Part shown: piece after piece, positions 17,924-27,385 of the stretch
Layout of the letters: each line of letters begins with the position of its first letter
How positions within the stretch are numbered: the stretch's first letter is position 1
Assembly (NCBI RefSeq): GCF_004330295.1
Contig: NZ_SJOJ01000005.1
Location: 162,240-226,239 of the forward strand
Reading direction: 5' to 3'
Source: Rahnella victoriana
GTDB lineage: Bacteria > Pseudomonadota > Gammaproteobacteria > Enterobacterales > Enterobacteriaceae
DNA length: 64,000 nucleotides
Notes under the pieces: model-generated
The model's database searches: none
The model's input: only the letters and a program-made list of their open reading frames with translations
Told to the model about the DNA's origin: nothing
Translations under genes and position numbers: made by a program

Positions 17924-19348
17924 TTACGCGCCGGTGCTGTGTTTCCCGCCTGACTGCGGCGTTTCACCGTGCGGCGAAATGGCGTAAAGATCCCGCAAAT
18001 ACGTTTCTCCCCAGTGCGCGATATCATTTTTGCGCAGCACCGACATCATGTCGTTATACCGTTCAAGTCGTTCTTCCAGTGGCATGGTCAGGGCTTTATC
18101 CAGCGCCGCCGCCACGTCATCACGGTCGTAAGGATTAACAATCAGCGCAGAGGTCAGTTCATTGGCCGCACCGGCAAATTGCGACAGCACCAGTACGCCC
18201 GGATCTTTCGGATCCTGCGCGGCGACATATTCTTTTGCCACCAGATTCATGCCATCACGCAGGGGCGTTACCAGTCCGACATCGGTCAGCCGGAACAGTT
18301 TCATCAACAGGCTGCGCTGGAAATGCTGATTCAGGTAAAACAGCGGCGTCTGGTTAAAGCTGCCGTATTTGCCGTTAATCCGCCCCACTTCGGTTTCCAG
18401 CTGATGACGCAGTTCCTGATAGGCCTGCACATCGCCGCGTGACGTGGGTGCAATTTGAGAATAGCGCACCTTGCCACGGTGCTGCGGGAATTTCTCAAGC
18501 AACGCCTCAAAGGCCAGAAAACGCTCCGGCAGCCCTTTGGTGTAATCCAGACGTTCACAGGAAATGATGTTCTGGGCTTCGCGCAGTTCGCGTTCCATGG
18601 CCGCCATTTTCGGTGGCAGCGGCCCTTCGGCCATTTCCTTGATGCTGTCCGGCGCAATACTGATCGGATAGACGCCGGTGGCAAAGGTGCTGCCGAAAGC
18701 CTGATGCTGATTTTCGCCGCAGTCTTCAATGTCGGTCAGTGCTTTCAGGTTATCCAGAAACGCCAGGCGGTCGCCCTCGGTCTGGAAGCCCAGCAAATCG
18801 TATTCGCACATCATTTTGAGCAGTTCATCGTGCGTGGGAACGGCGTTGAAAATTTCCGGCGTCGGGAACGGAATATGCAGGAAGAAACCGATGCGGTTTT
18901 TCACGCCCAGTTTGCGCAGCGCGGCAGCAAACGGCAGTAAATGGTAATCGTGGATCCACAGGGTATCGTCGGGTTTGATCAGCGGTTGCAATCTTTTCGC
19001 CAGCATATCATTGACCCGGCAATAGCCTTCCCAGGCTTCACGCTGGAAATCCACCAGATCGATACGGTAATGAAGCGCTGGCCAAAGTACGGCGTTGGAG
19101 AACTGACAGTAATAGAGATCGTAATCGTTCTGATTGAGCGGCACGGACGCATAGGTGATGCCGTCATCTTCCATCAGGCTGAGATCATCCTCATCTTCGC
19201 CGGAAAACTCGCTGATTTCCCCGTTCCAGCCAAACCAGACACCTGACGTGTTTTTCAACGCATCCAAAATCCCTACAGCCAGCCCGCCCGCCGATTTCGA
19301 CCCGTCAGGAATGGCAATCCGGTTAGACACAACAACCAGGCGACTCAT
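17924..19348 (-). CDS. otsA: Trehalose-6-phosphate synthase OtsA
   Basis: GT20 retaining glycosyltransferase making trehalose-6-phosphate from UDP-glucose and glucose-6-phosphate. Conserved segments: [15 protein letters not shown] start, [46 protein letters not shown] and [18 protein letters not shown]. About 474 residues, matching E. coli. The start ATG at 19348 has GGAG upstream and overlaps the otsB stop as ATGA (4 bp), indicating translational coupling. Osmotic and stationary-phase control is the family norm but is not read from this sequence. Confidence 0.96.
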   Translation of the reverse strand: MSRLVVVSNRIAIPDGSKSAGGLAVGILDALKNTSGVWFGWNGEISEFSGEDEDDLSLMEDDGITYASVPLNQNDYDLYYCQFSNAVLWPALHYRIDLVDFQREAWEGYCRVNDMLAKRLQPLIKPDDTLWIHDYHLLPFAAALRKLGVKNRIGFFLHIPFPTPEIFNAVPTHDELLKMMCEYDLLGFQTEGDRLAFLDNLKALTDIEDCGENQHQAFGSTFATGVYPISIAPDSIKEMAEGPLPPKMAAMERELREAQNIISCERLDYTKGLPERFLAFEALLEKFPQHRGKVRYSQIAPTSRGDVQAYQELRHQLETEVGRINGKYGSFNQTPLFYLNQHFQRSLLMKLFRLTDVGLVTPLRDGMNLVAKEYVAAQDPKDPGVLVLSQFAGAANELTSALIVNPYDRDDVAAALDKALTMPLEERLERYNDMMSVLRKNDIAHWGETYLRDLYAISPHGETPQSGGKHSTGA

Positions 19349-20139
19349 AATGTTGACTCCTTGTTCAAAGTGATAATGTGACGTTGTAACGCTTCGATCC
19401 ACTGGTAAACATCGCTGACGCGGTTAACGCGGTAACGGGCCAGGGTTTCTCCTTCACCGACCTTCACGGAAATACCGTTCATGGCGTTGACCACTTCAAA
19501 GCCTTTTTCGTCGGTCAGGTCATCGCCGATAAACACCGGCAGACGACCGGCAAAAGGCGGCTGTTGCATAAAGCTGTAAATCGCTGCGCCTTTGTCCTTG
19601 CCGCGGGGTTTAATCTCAATAACGCATTTACCGGGCTGAAGCACCAGTTCCGGATAGTTCGCCACCACGGATTCCGCCAGCGCCAGCACTTTTTGCTGAT
19701 GCAACATCGCCTGACGGTAATGCAGCGCAAAGGCCATGCCTTTGGTTTCCAGCAAGGTGCCCGGCAGTTCAGCCATGCCCTGTTCCAGCTGGTGCTGCAC
19801 CCGGGCTTCGACATCGGCCGGTAAGGTGACGCGATGCAGTTTACCCGCACCGTCGCGCATCTCCGCACCGTGTACGCCCGCCGCAGGCAGAACCAGCGGT
19901 GCCGCCAGTTGATCAAGCTGCTCCACGGGACGGCCTGAAATCAGCGCCAGTGCGCCGGATGAGGCGGCAAAAAGGGTTTTCAGGTGATCGCGAACCTCTG
20001 CGGGAATAGTGACCGCATCCGGTTCATCACGGATTTCTGCCAGAGTGCCGTCGACATCGAAGAAGAAGGCGTAGTTGTCGCCAGTAATGGCGGTAATGGG
20101 GGGAGTGGTTGAAAGCGTTTCCTTCATCGTTGTAGCCAA
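19345..20139 (-). CDS. otsB: Trehalose-6-phosphate phosphatase OtsB
   Basis: HAD-superfamily phosphatase releasing trehalose. Motif I FFFDVDGTLAE (nucleophile Asp in DVDGT), motif II ALISGR, the AGVHGAEMRD cap contact, CVIEIKPRGKDKG, and the acidic motif IV FIGDDLTDEKG. Preferred start is a TTG at 20139 with GGAG 7 bp before it; an ATG lies 4 codons further in, and a GTG at 20169 also opens the frame. The minus strand upstream has a CTAGTATT stretch that could be a sigma-S-like -10, but this is weak. First gene of otsB-otsA-treF. Confidence 0.93.
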   Translation of the reverse strand: MATTMKETLSTTPPITAITGDNYAFFFDVDGTLAEIRDEPDAVTIPAEVRDHLKTLFAASSGALALISGRPVEQLDQLAAPLVLPAAGVHGAEMRDGAGKLHRVTLPADVEARVQHQLEQGMAELPGTLLETKGMAFALHYRQAMLHQQKVLALAESVVANYPELVLQPGKCVIEIKPRGKDKGAAIYSFMQQPPFAGRLPVFIGDDLTDEKGFEVVNAMNGISVKVGEGETLARYRVNRVSDVYQWIEALQRHIITLNKESTL

Positions 20140-20254
20140 AGTAATTCTCCTGTTTGTGGGGGACTTCACAATAAAATACTGCAGACCCTCTTTACACCAT
20201 CGAATAAATACTAGCTTAAATAAAGGACTTAGCAGGAATATCAGATTATTCCAA

Positions 20255-20293
20255 AAACCAAAACACGCCGGTCAGCGTGAACTGAACGGCGTG
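20255..20293 (-). terminator. Terminator downstream of kdgM
   Basis: On the minus strand CACGCCG ... CGGCGTG arms with an inner TCAG/CTGA stem, followed by TTTTGGTTTTTGG. It lies 40 bp beyond the kdgM stop and separates the pectin operon from otsB. Confidence 0.7.
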
Positions 20294-20332
20294 AAACGTC
20301 ATGATGTTACTCATTACCACACGGCGTGCGGA

Positions 20333-21013
20333 TCAGAAATTATACTGGATCCCCAGACGGAAACGGGTCTGTCTTTCATCCGTGGTTTTGCGCACGGAAA
20401 CATTACCGACCTGAACATAAGGCGTCCATTGTTTATTAATATTATAAGCCACTTTCAGATCCTGTTCGTAATCCCATTTATCATTGTCATACAGGATCTG
20501 ATCGCTGTGTTTATAAATATAGTTATATTCGAAACGCCAGTCGGCAAGACGATAACCCAGCCAGATTTCACCGCGATTGGTTTTACGGTCTTCGGTATTT
20601 TCTTTGGTATAACGGGTATATTCATAGCGGTAACGTGCATTGAAATATATCCCGCTGTCAAAAGTATATCCGGCGGTTAAAAACGGCTTGTAAATACTGC
20701 TGTCAGAACTGGATTCCAGCGTAAAGCCCGGCTGCACAAACACCTTTGGCGTTATTTTATACTGATAGCTGACGGTGCTTTCAGTGCCATTATCTACCAG
20801 ATTATTAAAGGGTTTATTCGGGTTGTCACCGCCGGATTTCCATTTAGCTTCCAGCGAGAAACCAAAGCCGTTGGCAAAACGGTGCGACACCATCGCCCTG
20901 TCTTTATGTTGTTTACTGTCATCCAGCCATTCATGGCGAAGGTCAATCGTCACGGCCTGGCTGCCGGCGCTGGCCAGCAGTAAGCCGCAGATCATCAGTC
21001 TGCTCTTTTTCAT
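20333..21013 (-). CDS. kdgM: KdgM-family oligogalacturonate-specific porin
   Basis: 226 residues, with a signal peptide (cut near SQA) and a 12-strand small barrel of the KdgM/NanC family. The N-terminus VTIDLRHEWLDDSKQHKDRAM and the repeated aromatic strand patterns (YRYEYTRYT, FEYNYIYKH, LGIQYNF with terminal Phe) are typical. It lets acidic oligosaccharides, chiefly oligogalacturonides, cross the outer membrane. Adjacent to a pectate lyase and an oligogalacturonide transporter on the same strand, which supports the substrate assignment. A GAAAC-N5-GTTTC repeat lies about 46 bp upstream. Confidence 0.88.
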   Translation of the reverse strand: MKKSRLMICGLLLASAGSQAVTIDLRHEWLDDSKQHKDRAMVSHRFANGFGFSLEAKWKSGGDNPNKPFNNLVDNGTESTVSYQYKITPKVFVQPGFTLESSSDSSIYKPFLTAGYTFDSGIYFNARYRYEYTRYTKENTEDRKTNRGEIWLGYRLADWRFEYNYIYKHSDQILYDNDKWDYEQDLKVAYNINKQWTPYVQVGNVSVRKTTDERQTRFRLGIQYNF

Positions 21014-21058
21014 TATGTATAATCCCAGAGATATTGATTAATATTTTTATTTAATAGA

Positions 21059-21073
21059 GAAACGTCCTGTTTC
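21059..21073. promoter_or_regulatory. Inverted repeat upstream of kdgM, non-canonical KdgR-like
   Basis: GAAAC-GTCCT-GTTTC has the half-sites of a KdgR box but a 5-nt centre instead of 3. It is placed right for an operator but is a weak candidate. Confidence 0.3.
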
Positions 21074-21090
21074 AGGTTGCGCTGAATAAA

Positions 21091-23169
21091 TTATTTCGCG
21101 CTATGGGTACTGTTACTGCCGGTATAAAAATGATTACTCTTATCTACATTGCCGGTAACGGCGTCATCATATTTGCCGGGCACGGTGCGCACGGAAATAT
21201 TGTTCTTAAATATGCCCTGTTTATCTGCCGTGGTGTAAGGCGAAGGCCGGAACAGGAAATTGAACCGTTTATTGTCCACCGCCCGGTTGCCTTCCACGAT
21301 CAGCGCACCCGGATTAAAGTTATCGGTAAAGCCGTCCATGCCATTTTCCTCTGCCACGCTGTTAAGCACTTTATGCGCGACCGGCAATCCTTCACCGCCC
21401 AGTTTGAAACCGTTGCTGCCGTTGTGTACTGAACGGCTGTTTTCAATGGTGACGCTGCCGTTCGGGCCGTCCTCAATCTTGTTGAACAGGTCAAAACCGT
21501 CGTCGATATTGTCGTGGGAATAACAGTTCACCAGCTGGTTACCCTCACCCACGCGCATTTTCACCGCGAAACCGTCCGCGTTTTTGCGTCCCGGATCCTG
21601 ATTGCCCCAGGATTCTGAGTTACTGATCAGGTTTCGGCTGGCCCATAACGCGCGCCCGATGCCGTCCGGCGACGCCACCCAGATGCCGGTATCGTCGGCA
21701 TGATGTGCCTTCACCTGATCAAGATGGTTATCGCTTCCGGCGATATGGAAACTCTTTTGCGTGACGGTAATGCCCTGCACATCCCAGTAACTGGCCTGCA
21801 GTTTCAGGCCGTTAAACACCACATTGTTGCCCTGCGGACGCAGCGTTTTGCGCTGTGGCGCGGTGCCGCTGGCGGTCGCCGGGATCACGGACGCCGGATA
21901 TTCGCCGTCTGCCAGCCACAGGGTGCCGCCCGGTGCCAGCAGATTGACTGCACTGGCGAAATCCAGCGGATGTGCCTGCGAACCGTCATTATCCGCCGCG
22001 CCGCCGGGTGACACATACAGCACATCAGGATTGCTTACCAGCGCCATGCTGACCGGGAATGTCTGCGTCAGCGGTGTGCCGTTTTCCGGCGTAAACGTGA
22101 TGTTCATTGTGGTGGCAGGCTGTTCGGCATGGAACGGCACGGCGATCACGTCACCGCCCTTCACGGCTTTCTCACGCAATAACGCCTTGCCGCCCTGTTC
22201 GATAGTTACCTTACCGTCGCCATTGGTGCGCAGTTGGAAAACGCTGTCACGGCGGGTGATCACCGGGGATGACATGATCTCAATGCGGGGTTTAAGTGAC
22301 GGCGTCACGTAAGGCGCGGACGGCAATGTATGCGCTTCGCTGAGCGTCAGCTTTGCGTGATGCACGGTGATGCGGGCATTGCGTGAGGCGAAGAAGCCGA
22401 CGTAATAGCCGGTCTTGTCGAGCTGCGTCACGCGATCAGCGCCCGCTGCCGACTGGCTGACCCACTGATCGCTGCCCTGCGGCGCATAGGCGACGTCAAA
22501 ACCGCTGTCGGTGCGGGTCATTTTCAGCAGGAAACGGGTCGGCGTGGTCAGCGGATGATAGCTTTCACGCACGATGCTGATCCCGGTATTCCCCCAGGGT
22601 TGCTGCACGCCCTGACGGGCAATCAGCGCCACGACTGGCGGTGTGTCCCCGATGGCCATCACGCTGTTCATCACCATGTTCGAGGCGGCGGGTAATTCCT
22701 CAATCCCCGGTTTGGTCACCGGTTCACGCGGGTTGCCCAGAATATCGCGCACCAGCAAGCCGGCACCTTCCTGCCCTGCCGGTTTCGCGCCGTTTTCCGG
22801 CCCGAACTGATTGAGCGTGATATCCGCTTCAAGCTGGAAATTCACATCAGCCGGTAAGCGGGTATAAAAATAGGTCAGGCCGTCGTGGCTGTTGCCCACT
22901 TTGCCGCCACGGCTTTCCAGCGTAAACGGCGTGGTCAGCAGAGTGCCTGCCGCCGCAACGGGTTTACCCTCCGCCAGCAGCGTTTCGTTCATGCCGGTTT
23001 TCTCCGGCAGGACGTTGGTGGCGAAGTTGACGTCGGTCGACTGACCGAACGTGATGCTGTGCCACACCAGTTTGCCGGTATCAGGCAATGCAGCGGCAAC
23101 GCTTTGTGCGCTGATCCCGAGGGACAACGCGACAAAAAACAGTTTTTGTTCCCACATGTTCGTTCTCAT
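21091..23169 (-). CDS. PL9 family pectate lyase (PelX-like exo-lyase)
   Basis: 692 residues with a Sec signal peptide (cut near AAA). The N-terminal about 270 residues form a beta-sandwich-like region. The C-terminal half is a right-handed parallel beta-helix introduced by VLYVSPGGAADNDGSQAHPLDF. Motifs fit PL9 Ca-binding and catalytic loops: AHHADDTGIWVASPDG, NADGFAVKMRVGEGN (Lys of the KM motif), CYSHDNIDDGFDLFNK. PL9 members cut polygalacturonate by beta-elimination; the exo-acting PelX releases digalacturonides. Clustering with a porin and transporter suggests periplasmic trimming of imported oligomers. A second in-frame ATG (23157) may be the true start. Confidence 0.82.
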   Translation of the reverse strand: MRTNMWEQKLFFVALSLGISAQSVAAALPDTGKLVWHSITFGQSTDVNFATNVLPEKTGMNETLLAEGKPVAAAGTLLTTPFTLESRGGKVGNSHDGLTYFYTRLPADVNFQLEADITLNQFGPENGAKPAGQEGAGLLVRDILGNPREPVTKPGIEELPAASNMVMNSVMAIGDTPPVVALIARQGVQQPWGNTGISIVRESYHPLTTPTRFLLKMTRTDSGFDVAYAPQGSDQWVSQSAAGADRVTQLDKTGYYVGFFASRNARITVHHAKLTLSEAHTLPSAPYVTPSLKPRIEIMSSPVITRRDSVFQLRTNGDGKVTIEQGGKALLREKAVKGGDVIAVPFHAEQPATTMNITFTPENGTPLTQTFPVSMALVSNPDVLYVSPGGAADNDGSQAHPLDFASAVNLLAPGGTLWLADGEYPASVIPATASGTAPQRKTLRPQGNNVVFNGLKLQASYWDVQGITVTQKSFHIAGSDNHLDQVKAHHADDTGIWVASPDGIGRALWASRNLISNSESWGNQDPGRKNADGFAVKMRVGEGNQLVNCYSHDNIDDGFDLFNKIEDGPNGSVTIENSRSVHNGSNGFKLGGEGLPVAHKVLNSVAEENGMDGFTDNFNPGALIVEGNRAVDNKRFNFLFRPSPYTTADKQGIFKNNISVRTVPGKYDDAVTGNVDKSNHFYTGSNSTHSAK

Positions 23170-23189
23170 CCTAAAAACGTAGCTGGTCG

Positions 23190-23209
23190 CTGGCCGGTTT
23201 CCCGGCCAG
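23190..23209. repeat. Intercistronic hairpin between transporter and lyase genes
   Basis: CTGGCCGG-TTTC-CCGGCCAG, perfect 8-bp arms, with no T-run on either side. More likely an mRNA-stabilising or attenuating hairpin inside the operon than a terminator. Confidence 0.5.
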
Positions 23210-23244
23210 TCGGTGATATGAAAAATAACGGAGAAGATCAGGTA

Positions 23245-24810
23245 TTACGGTTGCTGCGTGGTACTGACCATGGGTTTAGGTTCGTCAACTTCCACGGCAG
23301 GGGTATCGAAGATTTTGCGGCACACCACGCTGTTACCCCAGCATTGTTCATACGGGTAACCAATCAGTTCTTCCATGACCGCGCGGACCTCGGGTTGCAC
23401 CTGGCTGATCTGGCCGCCTGCTTTAATGCGCGCCACTTCGCCGAGGACCACTAAGTGCGTTTTACGGTTCAGTTTCATCTGGTTACTGAAGACAATCGCC
23501 ATCAGCGCCAGCGCGATAACCCCGATGCAGAACACCAGCGCAATGGCGGTAACGGCACTTTCGGGCTGAGTGTGCGATTTGGACTGGAAGCCGTAGAAAC
23601 TCAGGATAGCGCCCATCACGAAGACGATCACCGAACGCATCAGCTTACCGGAGAAGGTCATGGCCCCGGCGTAAATCCCCTCGCGGCGGCGGCCGGTGAA
23701 GGCTTCATCGATATCCGCCAGGAAGGTGTACACCGTCCACGGAATGTAATACACCCCGCCGGTACCGATACCGAACACGACGGTGATGGTCAGCATGGCG
23801 ACGGTGGCGTATTGCTGCGGCAGATGCAGGAAATGCAGCAGGCTGTAGCAAAGCACAGAGAAAATCACGATGCCGAGCGCCAGGATGTAAGGCTTGCTGA
23901 AACCGTGCTTCACACAGATGCCGATAAAGATGGCGGTTGAGAACAGTTGCAGGATGGAGTTCAGACTGCTCAGCCCGGCAACCATGCTCGGGTCATATTG
24001 CAGCACGAAAATGATGAAATAGGTGAAGACCGACGCAAACAGCCATTCCGCCCCGAAGCCGCACAGATACATGCCCAGGTGCTTGCGGAACACCTTCAGA
24101 TGGAAGGTCGATTTCATGTCGCGCACCAGCGTCAGCATGGTTTTGCCGAGACTCATTTTCTTCTCATCGGCTGGCGTGGTTTCTTCTACCGGACGCTCCC
24201 ACGACGAGAGGTACAACATGCCGATGGCGATAAACAGGATCACGCCGTAAGTCAGTGCGGTGAAGAAGAACGGCTGCGCCGAGTCTTTGCCGTAAATAAG
24301 GATGAACTGGCCGGGAATGAACGCCGCTAGGAAGTTCGCCACTTTACCGAAAATGGCTTTATAGCCGGTCAGCTTGGAACGCGCGGAGAAGTCGGTGGTC
24401 ATTTCTGTCGCCAGCGTCTCGTACGGCACCATGACGGAGGTGTAGATCAGCTCGAACAGCACGTAGGTGGACAGGTAATACCAGAAACCGAAGCCCTCTA
24501 CCCATAACAGCGGGTAGAACATCATCAGCGGTACGCCGAGCAGGATGAAGAAGCGGCGACGCCCGAAGCGTTTACCGAGGCGTGTTTTGCCGAAATTATC
24601 CGAGAGATAGCCCATCAGCGGGTTACTGATGGCATCAATGATACTGGCCACTGAGAAGATCGCCGACGCCTGTAACAGCGTCAGGCCGCAAAAGGTGGTG
24701 TAGAAATACAGCAGCCAGATCCCGGCGATCGCCAGTGCCCCGCTGCCCAACAGGTTCCCACCGCCGTAAGCCAGCTGATGTTTAAATAAAATAGGTTTTT
24801 CTGCGTTCAT
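23245..24810 (-). CDS. togT: GPH-family oligogalacturonide transporter, TogT-like
   Basis: 521 residues with 12 predicted membrane segments of the glycoside-pentoside-hexuronide cation symporter family. Typical features: the AYGGGNLLGSGALAI start, DAISNPLMGYLSDNF (conserved Asp-Pro loop), a KRFGRRRFFILLG cytoplasmic loop, PYETLATEMTTDF, GGVYYIPWTVYTFLADID and GRRREGIYAGA. The best-known member in this context is TogT of Dickeya, which imports oligogalacturonides. First gene of a run with the PL9 lyase and kdgM, 75 bp and 77 bp apart, behind a KdgR-type box. Confidence 0.85.
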   Translation of the reverse strand: MNAEKPILFKHQLAYGGGNLLGSGALAIAGIWLLYFYTTFCGLTLLQASAIFSVASIIDAISNPLMGYLSDNFGKTRLGKRFGRRRFFILLGVPLMMFYPLLWVEGFGFWYYLSTYVLFELIYTSVMVPYETLATEMTTDFSARSKLTGYKAIFGKVANFLAAFIPGQFILIYGKDSAQPFFFTALTYGVILFIAIGMLYLSSWERPVEETTPADEKKMSLGKTMLTLVRDMKSTFHLKVFRKHLGMYLCGFGAEWLFASVFTYFIIFVLQYDPSMVAGLSSLNSILQLFSTAIFIGICVKHGFSKPYILALGIVIFSVLCYSLLHFLHLPQQYATVAMLTITVVFGIGTGGVYYIPWTVYTFLADIDEAFTGRRREGIYAGAMTFSGKLMRSVIVFVMGAILSFYGFQSKSHTQPESAVTAIALVFCIGVIALALMAIVFSNQMKLNRKTHLVVLGEVARIKAGGQISQVQPEVRAVMEELIGYPYEQCWGNSVVCRKIFDTPAVEVDEPKPMVSTTQQP

Positions 24811-24838
24811 GAGTTTCCGCCCAGAGAGATTTTTATAA

Positions 24839-24857
24839 AATGAACCGATGTTTCGTT
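24839..24857. promoter_or_regulatory. KdgR-type operator upstream of togT
   Basis: AATGAACCGATGTTTCGTT fits the KdgR consensus AATRAAAYRNYRTTTYATT at 17 of 19 positions and lies 29 bp before the togT start codon. KdgR is an IclR-family repressor released by KDG. This site implies pectin-induced expression of togT-lyase-kdgM. Confidence 0.75.
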
Positions 24858-25143
24858 TTTATAGAGATAGCGTTTTATATAGGCGGGATGAATGAATTGA
24901 TGTGAATAGCATCACATTTAAAACAGCGCGGGGGTTTTGAGCAGCGATTTTGCGATACGTGTAACATTCCTCGCCATCATTTATCCACATTTGGCGAAAA
25001 CGTTCGGATTGCATTAGTTTTAAATCGAATGATTACCTGTCTATTGCTTTACTAAACCGACACTTAACCTGCACGAGAATTTTACATCCTCTTCGGAATT
25101 TTCAGTGAAGGTCATGCATAAAGAAGGAATAAACGAAGGGAAA

Positions 25144-25158
25144 GGCCAGTCCCTGGCC
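25144..25158 (-). terminator. Terminator of the VirK/YbjX-like gene
   Basis: On the minus strand GGCCAG-GGA-CTGGCC followed by TTTCCCTT, about 40 bp past the stop codon. Confidence 0.6.
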
Positions 25159-25198
25159 CTGTTGCCTGCTACAGCGGGAAAATACGGGGAGTCTGCGA

Positions 25199-26179
25199 TC
25201 AGGCTTCCAGTAACGATGCGGTGCTCTCATGCAGTTCATCGAGCAAGGCATAACGCTTGCGGTATTCAGAGCGTTTTTTACTGGCGATCTCATCCATTGG
25301 TTTGCGCGGCAGTTCCGCCGGTACCTGATACAACGCCGGGGAACAGCGGGTGGCGCTGATGGAATCCCAGAATTCGTTATAGCTGGCGACGAAGACGTTT
25401 TTCTTACGATGACGGTAACGCAGGCTGCGGAATACGTGCCCGGTGTCGCTGACGGCCAGAATGTGTTGCACGCCGGTGTGTGCCGCAAGACGTTGCAGGC
25501 TTTCCAGCAGCAGCCGTTTCGGGAACAACCCGTAACAGGATTTGGTCGCCTGCTTAATCACCTCATGCGGCGTCGACCGGTGTGCGCCCTGGAACCCGCC
25601 GACGATCAGGGTCAGCCCTTGCGGACGCTGCACCACGCTGAAGGTCAGCGCGGCGAGCAAGGTCTCCTCCATATAGAGGAACATATTGGCTTCACCTTCC
25701 CGCTCCGATTTACCGATCGATCCCAGTACCACATGGAAAGCTTCGCCGTCTTTGCCGGTAAAGCGGGTGATGGTGTTACCCGTTGCGCTCAGAAAGGTGT
25801 TGCGTAACGCCACACTGTCGAGACTTTTCACAAAGTCATAGTGATCGACCAGCGCCGCCGCACGTCCGGCAGAGGGCAATCCGAGATACAGATAGGGTTT
25901 GTGAATTTTTCCCGGCAGCTTGGTCTGCACGGTGAAAGCTTCGTGCCACAACGGCTCGGCGGCCATTTTATCCAGCACTTTTAAAGTATCCAGCGGATGC
26001 AGCAAGGCGCGCACGGCGTACTTCACGCGGTACATGCGGTCGCGCCACAGGTTATCCGGCACGCACGCCCCGCTCAGCAGATCCCTGAAAAGGGTGAATC
26101 CGCTGCTTTTTTTGCTTGTCTGTTCAACGGGGAAATTGCCGCTGAGGGATTCGGTGTCGTTGAGTGGTGAGTGTTCCAT
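25199..26179 (-). CDS. VirK/YbjX family protein (DUF535)
   Basis: 326 residues, no signal peptide. Typical DUF535 blocks: LSGACVPDNLWRDRMYRVKY, HPYLYLGLPSAGRAAAL-type region, EANMFLYMEETLLAALTF, QGLTLIVGGFQGAHRSTPHEV, ATKSCYGLFPKRLLLE and FVASYNEFWDSI. Relatives (Shigella VirK, Salmonella YbjX/VirK) affect surface proteins, lipid A-linked resistance or virulence, but the biochemical activity is unknown. Single gene, divergent from the acid phosphatase gene across 295 bp of AT-rich sequence in which I see no clear operator. Confidence 0.85.
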   Translation of the reverse strand: MEHSPLNDTESLSGNFPVEQTSKKSSGFTLFRDLLSGACVPDNLWRDRMYRVKYAVRALLHPLDTLKVLDKMAAEPLWHEAFTVQTKLPGKIHKPYLYLGLPSAGRAAALVDHYDFVKSLDSVALRNTFLSATGNTITRFTGKDGEAFHVVLGSIGKSEREGEANMFLYMEETLLAALTFSVVQRPQGLTLIVGGFQGAHRSTPHEVIKQATKSCYGLFPKRLLLESLQRLAAHTGVQHILAVSDTGHVFRSLRYRHRKKNVFVASYNEFWDSISATRCSPALYQVPAELPRKPMDEIASKKRSEYRKRYALLDELHESTASLLEA

Positions 26180-26474
26180 GATGTCTTCCCGGTGCCAGAA
26201 ATCATCACGTTATCACCGGATTTTTAAACATCTTTACAACGTGGTTTTAATGAGAAGCGAGGCTGTCAGATTAAGTGCAGGCTGTTTAGCTGCCGTTTAT
26301 CCGCACGACAAAAAACCGTGGCAGAGCCAGATAACTATTCATAAAAGTGATGAGTTTCTCGTTTTCAGACATCGTCCACACACCGCAGGCGATAATTTGG
26401 TTTACTCAGATGTGTTGGGAAATGTTACGAAAATGAATTCGTAATGATCATTCAGCAGTTGTAAGGAAACCTTG

Positions 26475-27212
26475 ATGAAAATTATTTCTACTTTTTGCCT
26501 CGCCAGCCTTTTCTCTGTCAATGCATTCGCCCTGACCGGCAATGACGCGACCACCAAACCAGACCTTTATTACTTAAAAAACGATCAGGCGATTAACAGC
26601 CTGGCACTGCTTCCGCCACCGCCAGCGGTAGGCAGTATCGCGTTTCTGAACGATCAGGCCATGTATGAACAGGGCCGTCTGTTGCGCTCAACGGAACGCG
26701 GCAAACTGGCGGCAGAAGATGCCAACCTGAGCGCCGGCGGCGTAGCCAATGCCTTCTCCGGCGCATTCGGCTCGCCGATCACCGCCAAAGACACGCCGGA
26801 ACTGCATAAATTACTGACCAATATGATCGAAGATGCCGGTGATCTGGCGACCCGCTCTGCCAAAGAAAAGTACATGCGCATCCGTCCGTTTGCCTTCTAC
26901 GGCGTCCCGACCTGTAACACCACCGAGCAGGATAAATTGTCGAAAAACGGCTCGTACCCGTCCGGCCATACCTCTATCGGCTGGGCCACCGCGCTGGTGC
27001 TGACCGAAATTAACCCGCAACGTCAGGATCAGATCCTGCAACGCGGTTTCGATTTAGGCCAGAGCCGGGTCATTTGCGGCTACCACTGGCAAAGTGACGT
27101 CGATGCCGCGCGCATTGTCGGCTCCGCCGTTGTCGCCACCCTGCACACCAATACGGCTTTCCAGCAGCAACTGCAAAAAGCCAAAGAAGAGTTTGCGAAA
27201 CAGCATCCTTAA
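26475..27212 (+). CDS. Class A non-specific acid phosphatase (PhoN/PhoC)
   Basis: 245 residues, with a signal peptide ending near AFA. The complete phosphatase signature is visible: KX6RP at residues 130-138 (K...RP), PSGH at 162-165 within [13 protein letters not shown], and SRX5HX3D at 197-208 ([12 protein letters not shown]). It removes phosphate from many organic monoesters in the periplasm and can transfer phosphate. Start ATG at 26475 with AAGGA upstream; a TTG one codon earlier also opens the frame. Monocistronic, followed by a hairpin. Helps phosphate scavenging, consistent with a soil or plant lifestyle. Confidence 0.93.
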   Translation: MKIISTFCLASLFSVNAFALTGNDATTKPDLYYLKNDQAINSLALLPPPPAVGSIAFLNDQAMYEQGRLLRSTERGKLAAEDANLSAGGVANAFSGAFGSPITAKDTPELHKLLTNMIEDAGDLATRSAKEKYMRIRPFAFYGVPTCNTTEQDKLSKNGSYPSGHTSIGWATALVLTEINPQRQDQILQRGFDLGQSRVICGYHWQSDVDAARIVGSAVVATLHTNTAFQQQLQKAKEEFAKQHP

Positions 27213-27227
27213 CAGGGTCTGACCTCT

Positions 27228-27253
27228 CCGGCTTTTGCCTGTACAAAAGCCGG
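27228..27253 (+). terminator. Hairpin after acid phosphatase gene
   Basis: CCGGCTTTTG-CCTGTA-CAAAAGCCGG, perfect 10-bp arms 15 bp past the stop. The downstream T-tract is poor, so it may be a weak terminator. Confidence 0.65.
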
Positions 27254-27385
27254 GGAATTTCAAAAAAATCACTTCCCTTCTATACTAAATGTCTGAAAAT
27301 CATCATTTTTACAATGACCGCTAATTGCCAACTCTTTGCCACAGGCATAACGTAATCCCCTCACATAAAACAAAGGGATTGCATT

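Larger units (their letters stand above)
24811..25198. other. Intergenic region upstream of togT
   Basis: 388 bp without a gene. It contains the KdgR-type box at 24839-24857 and a terminator hairpin for the VirK-like gene at 25144-25158. The remainder is AT-rich promoter-like sequence with no recognisable gene. Confidence 0.6.

Noticed and set aside
21059..21073. Full KdgR box for kdgM
   Set aside because: GAAAC/GTTTC half-sites are spaced by 5 nt instead of 3, so it is kept only as a weak candidate rather than a true box.
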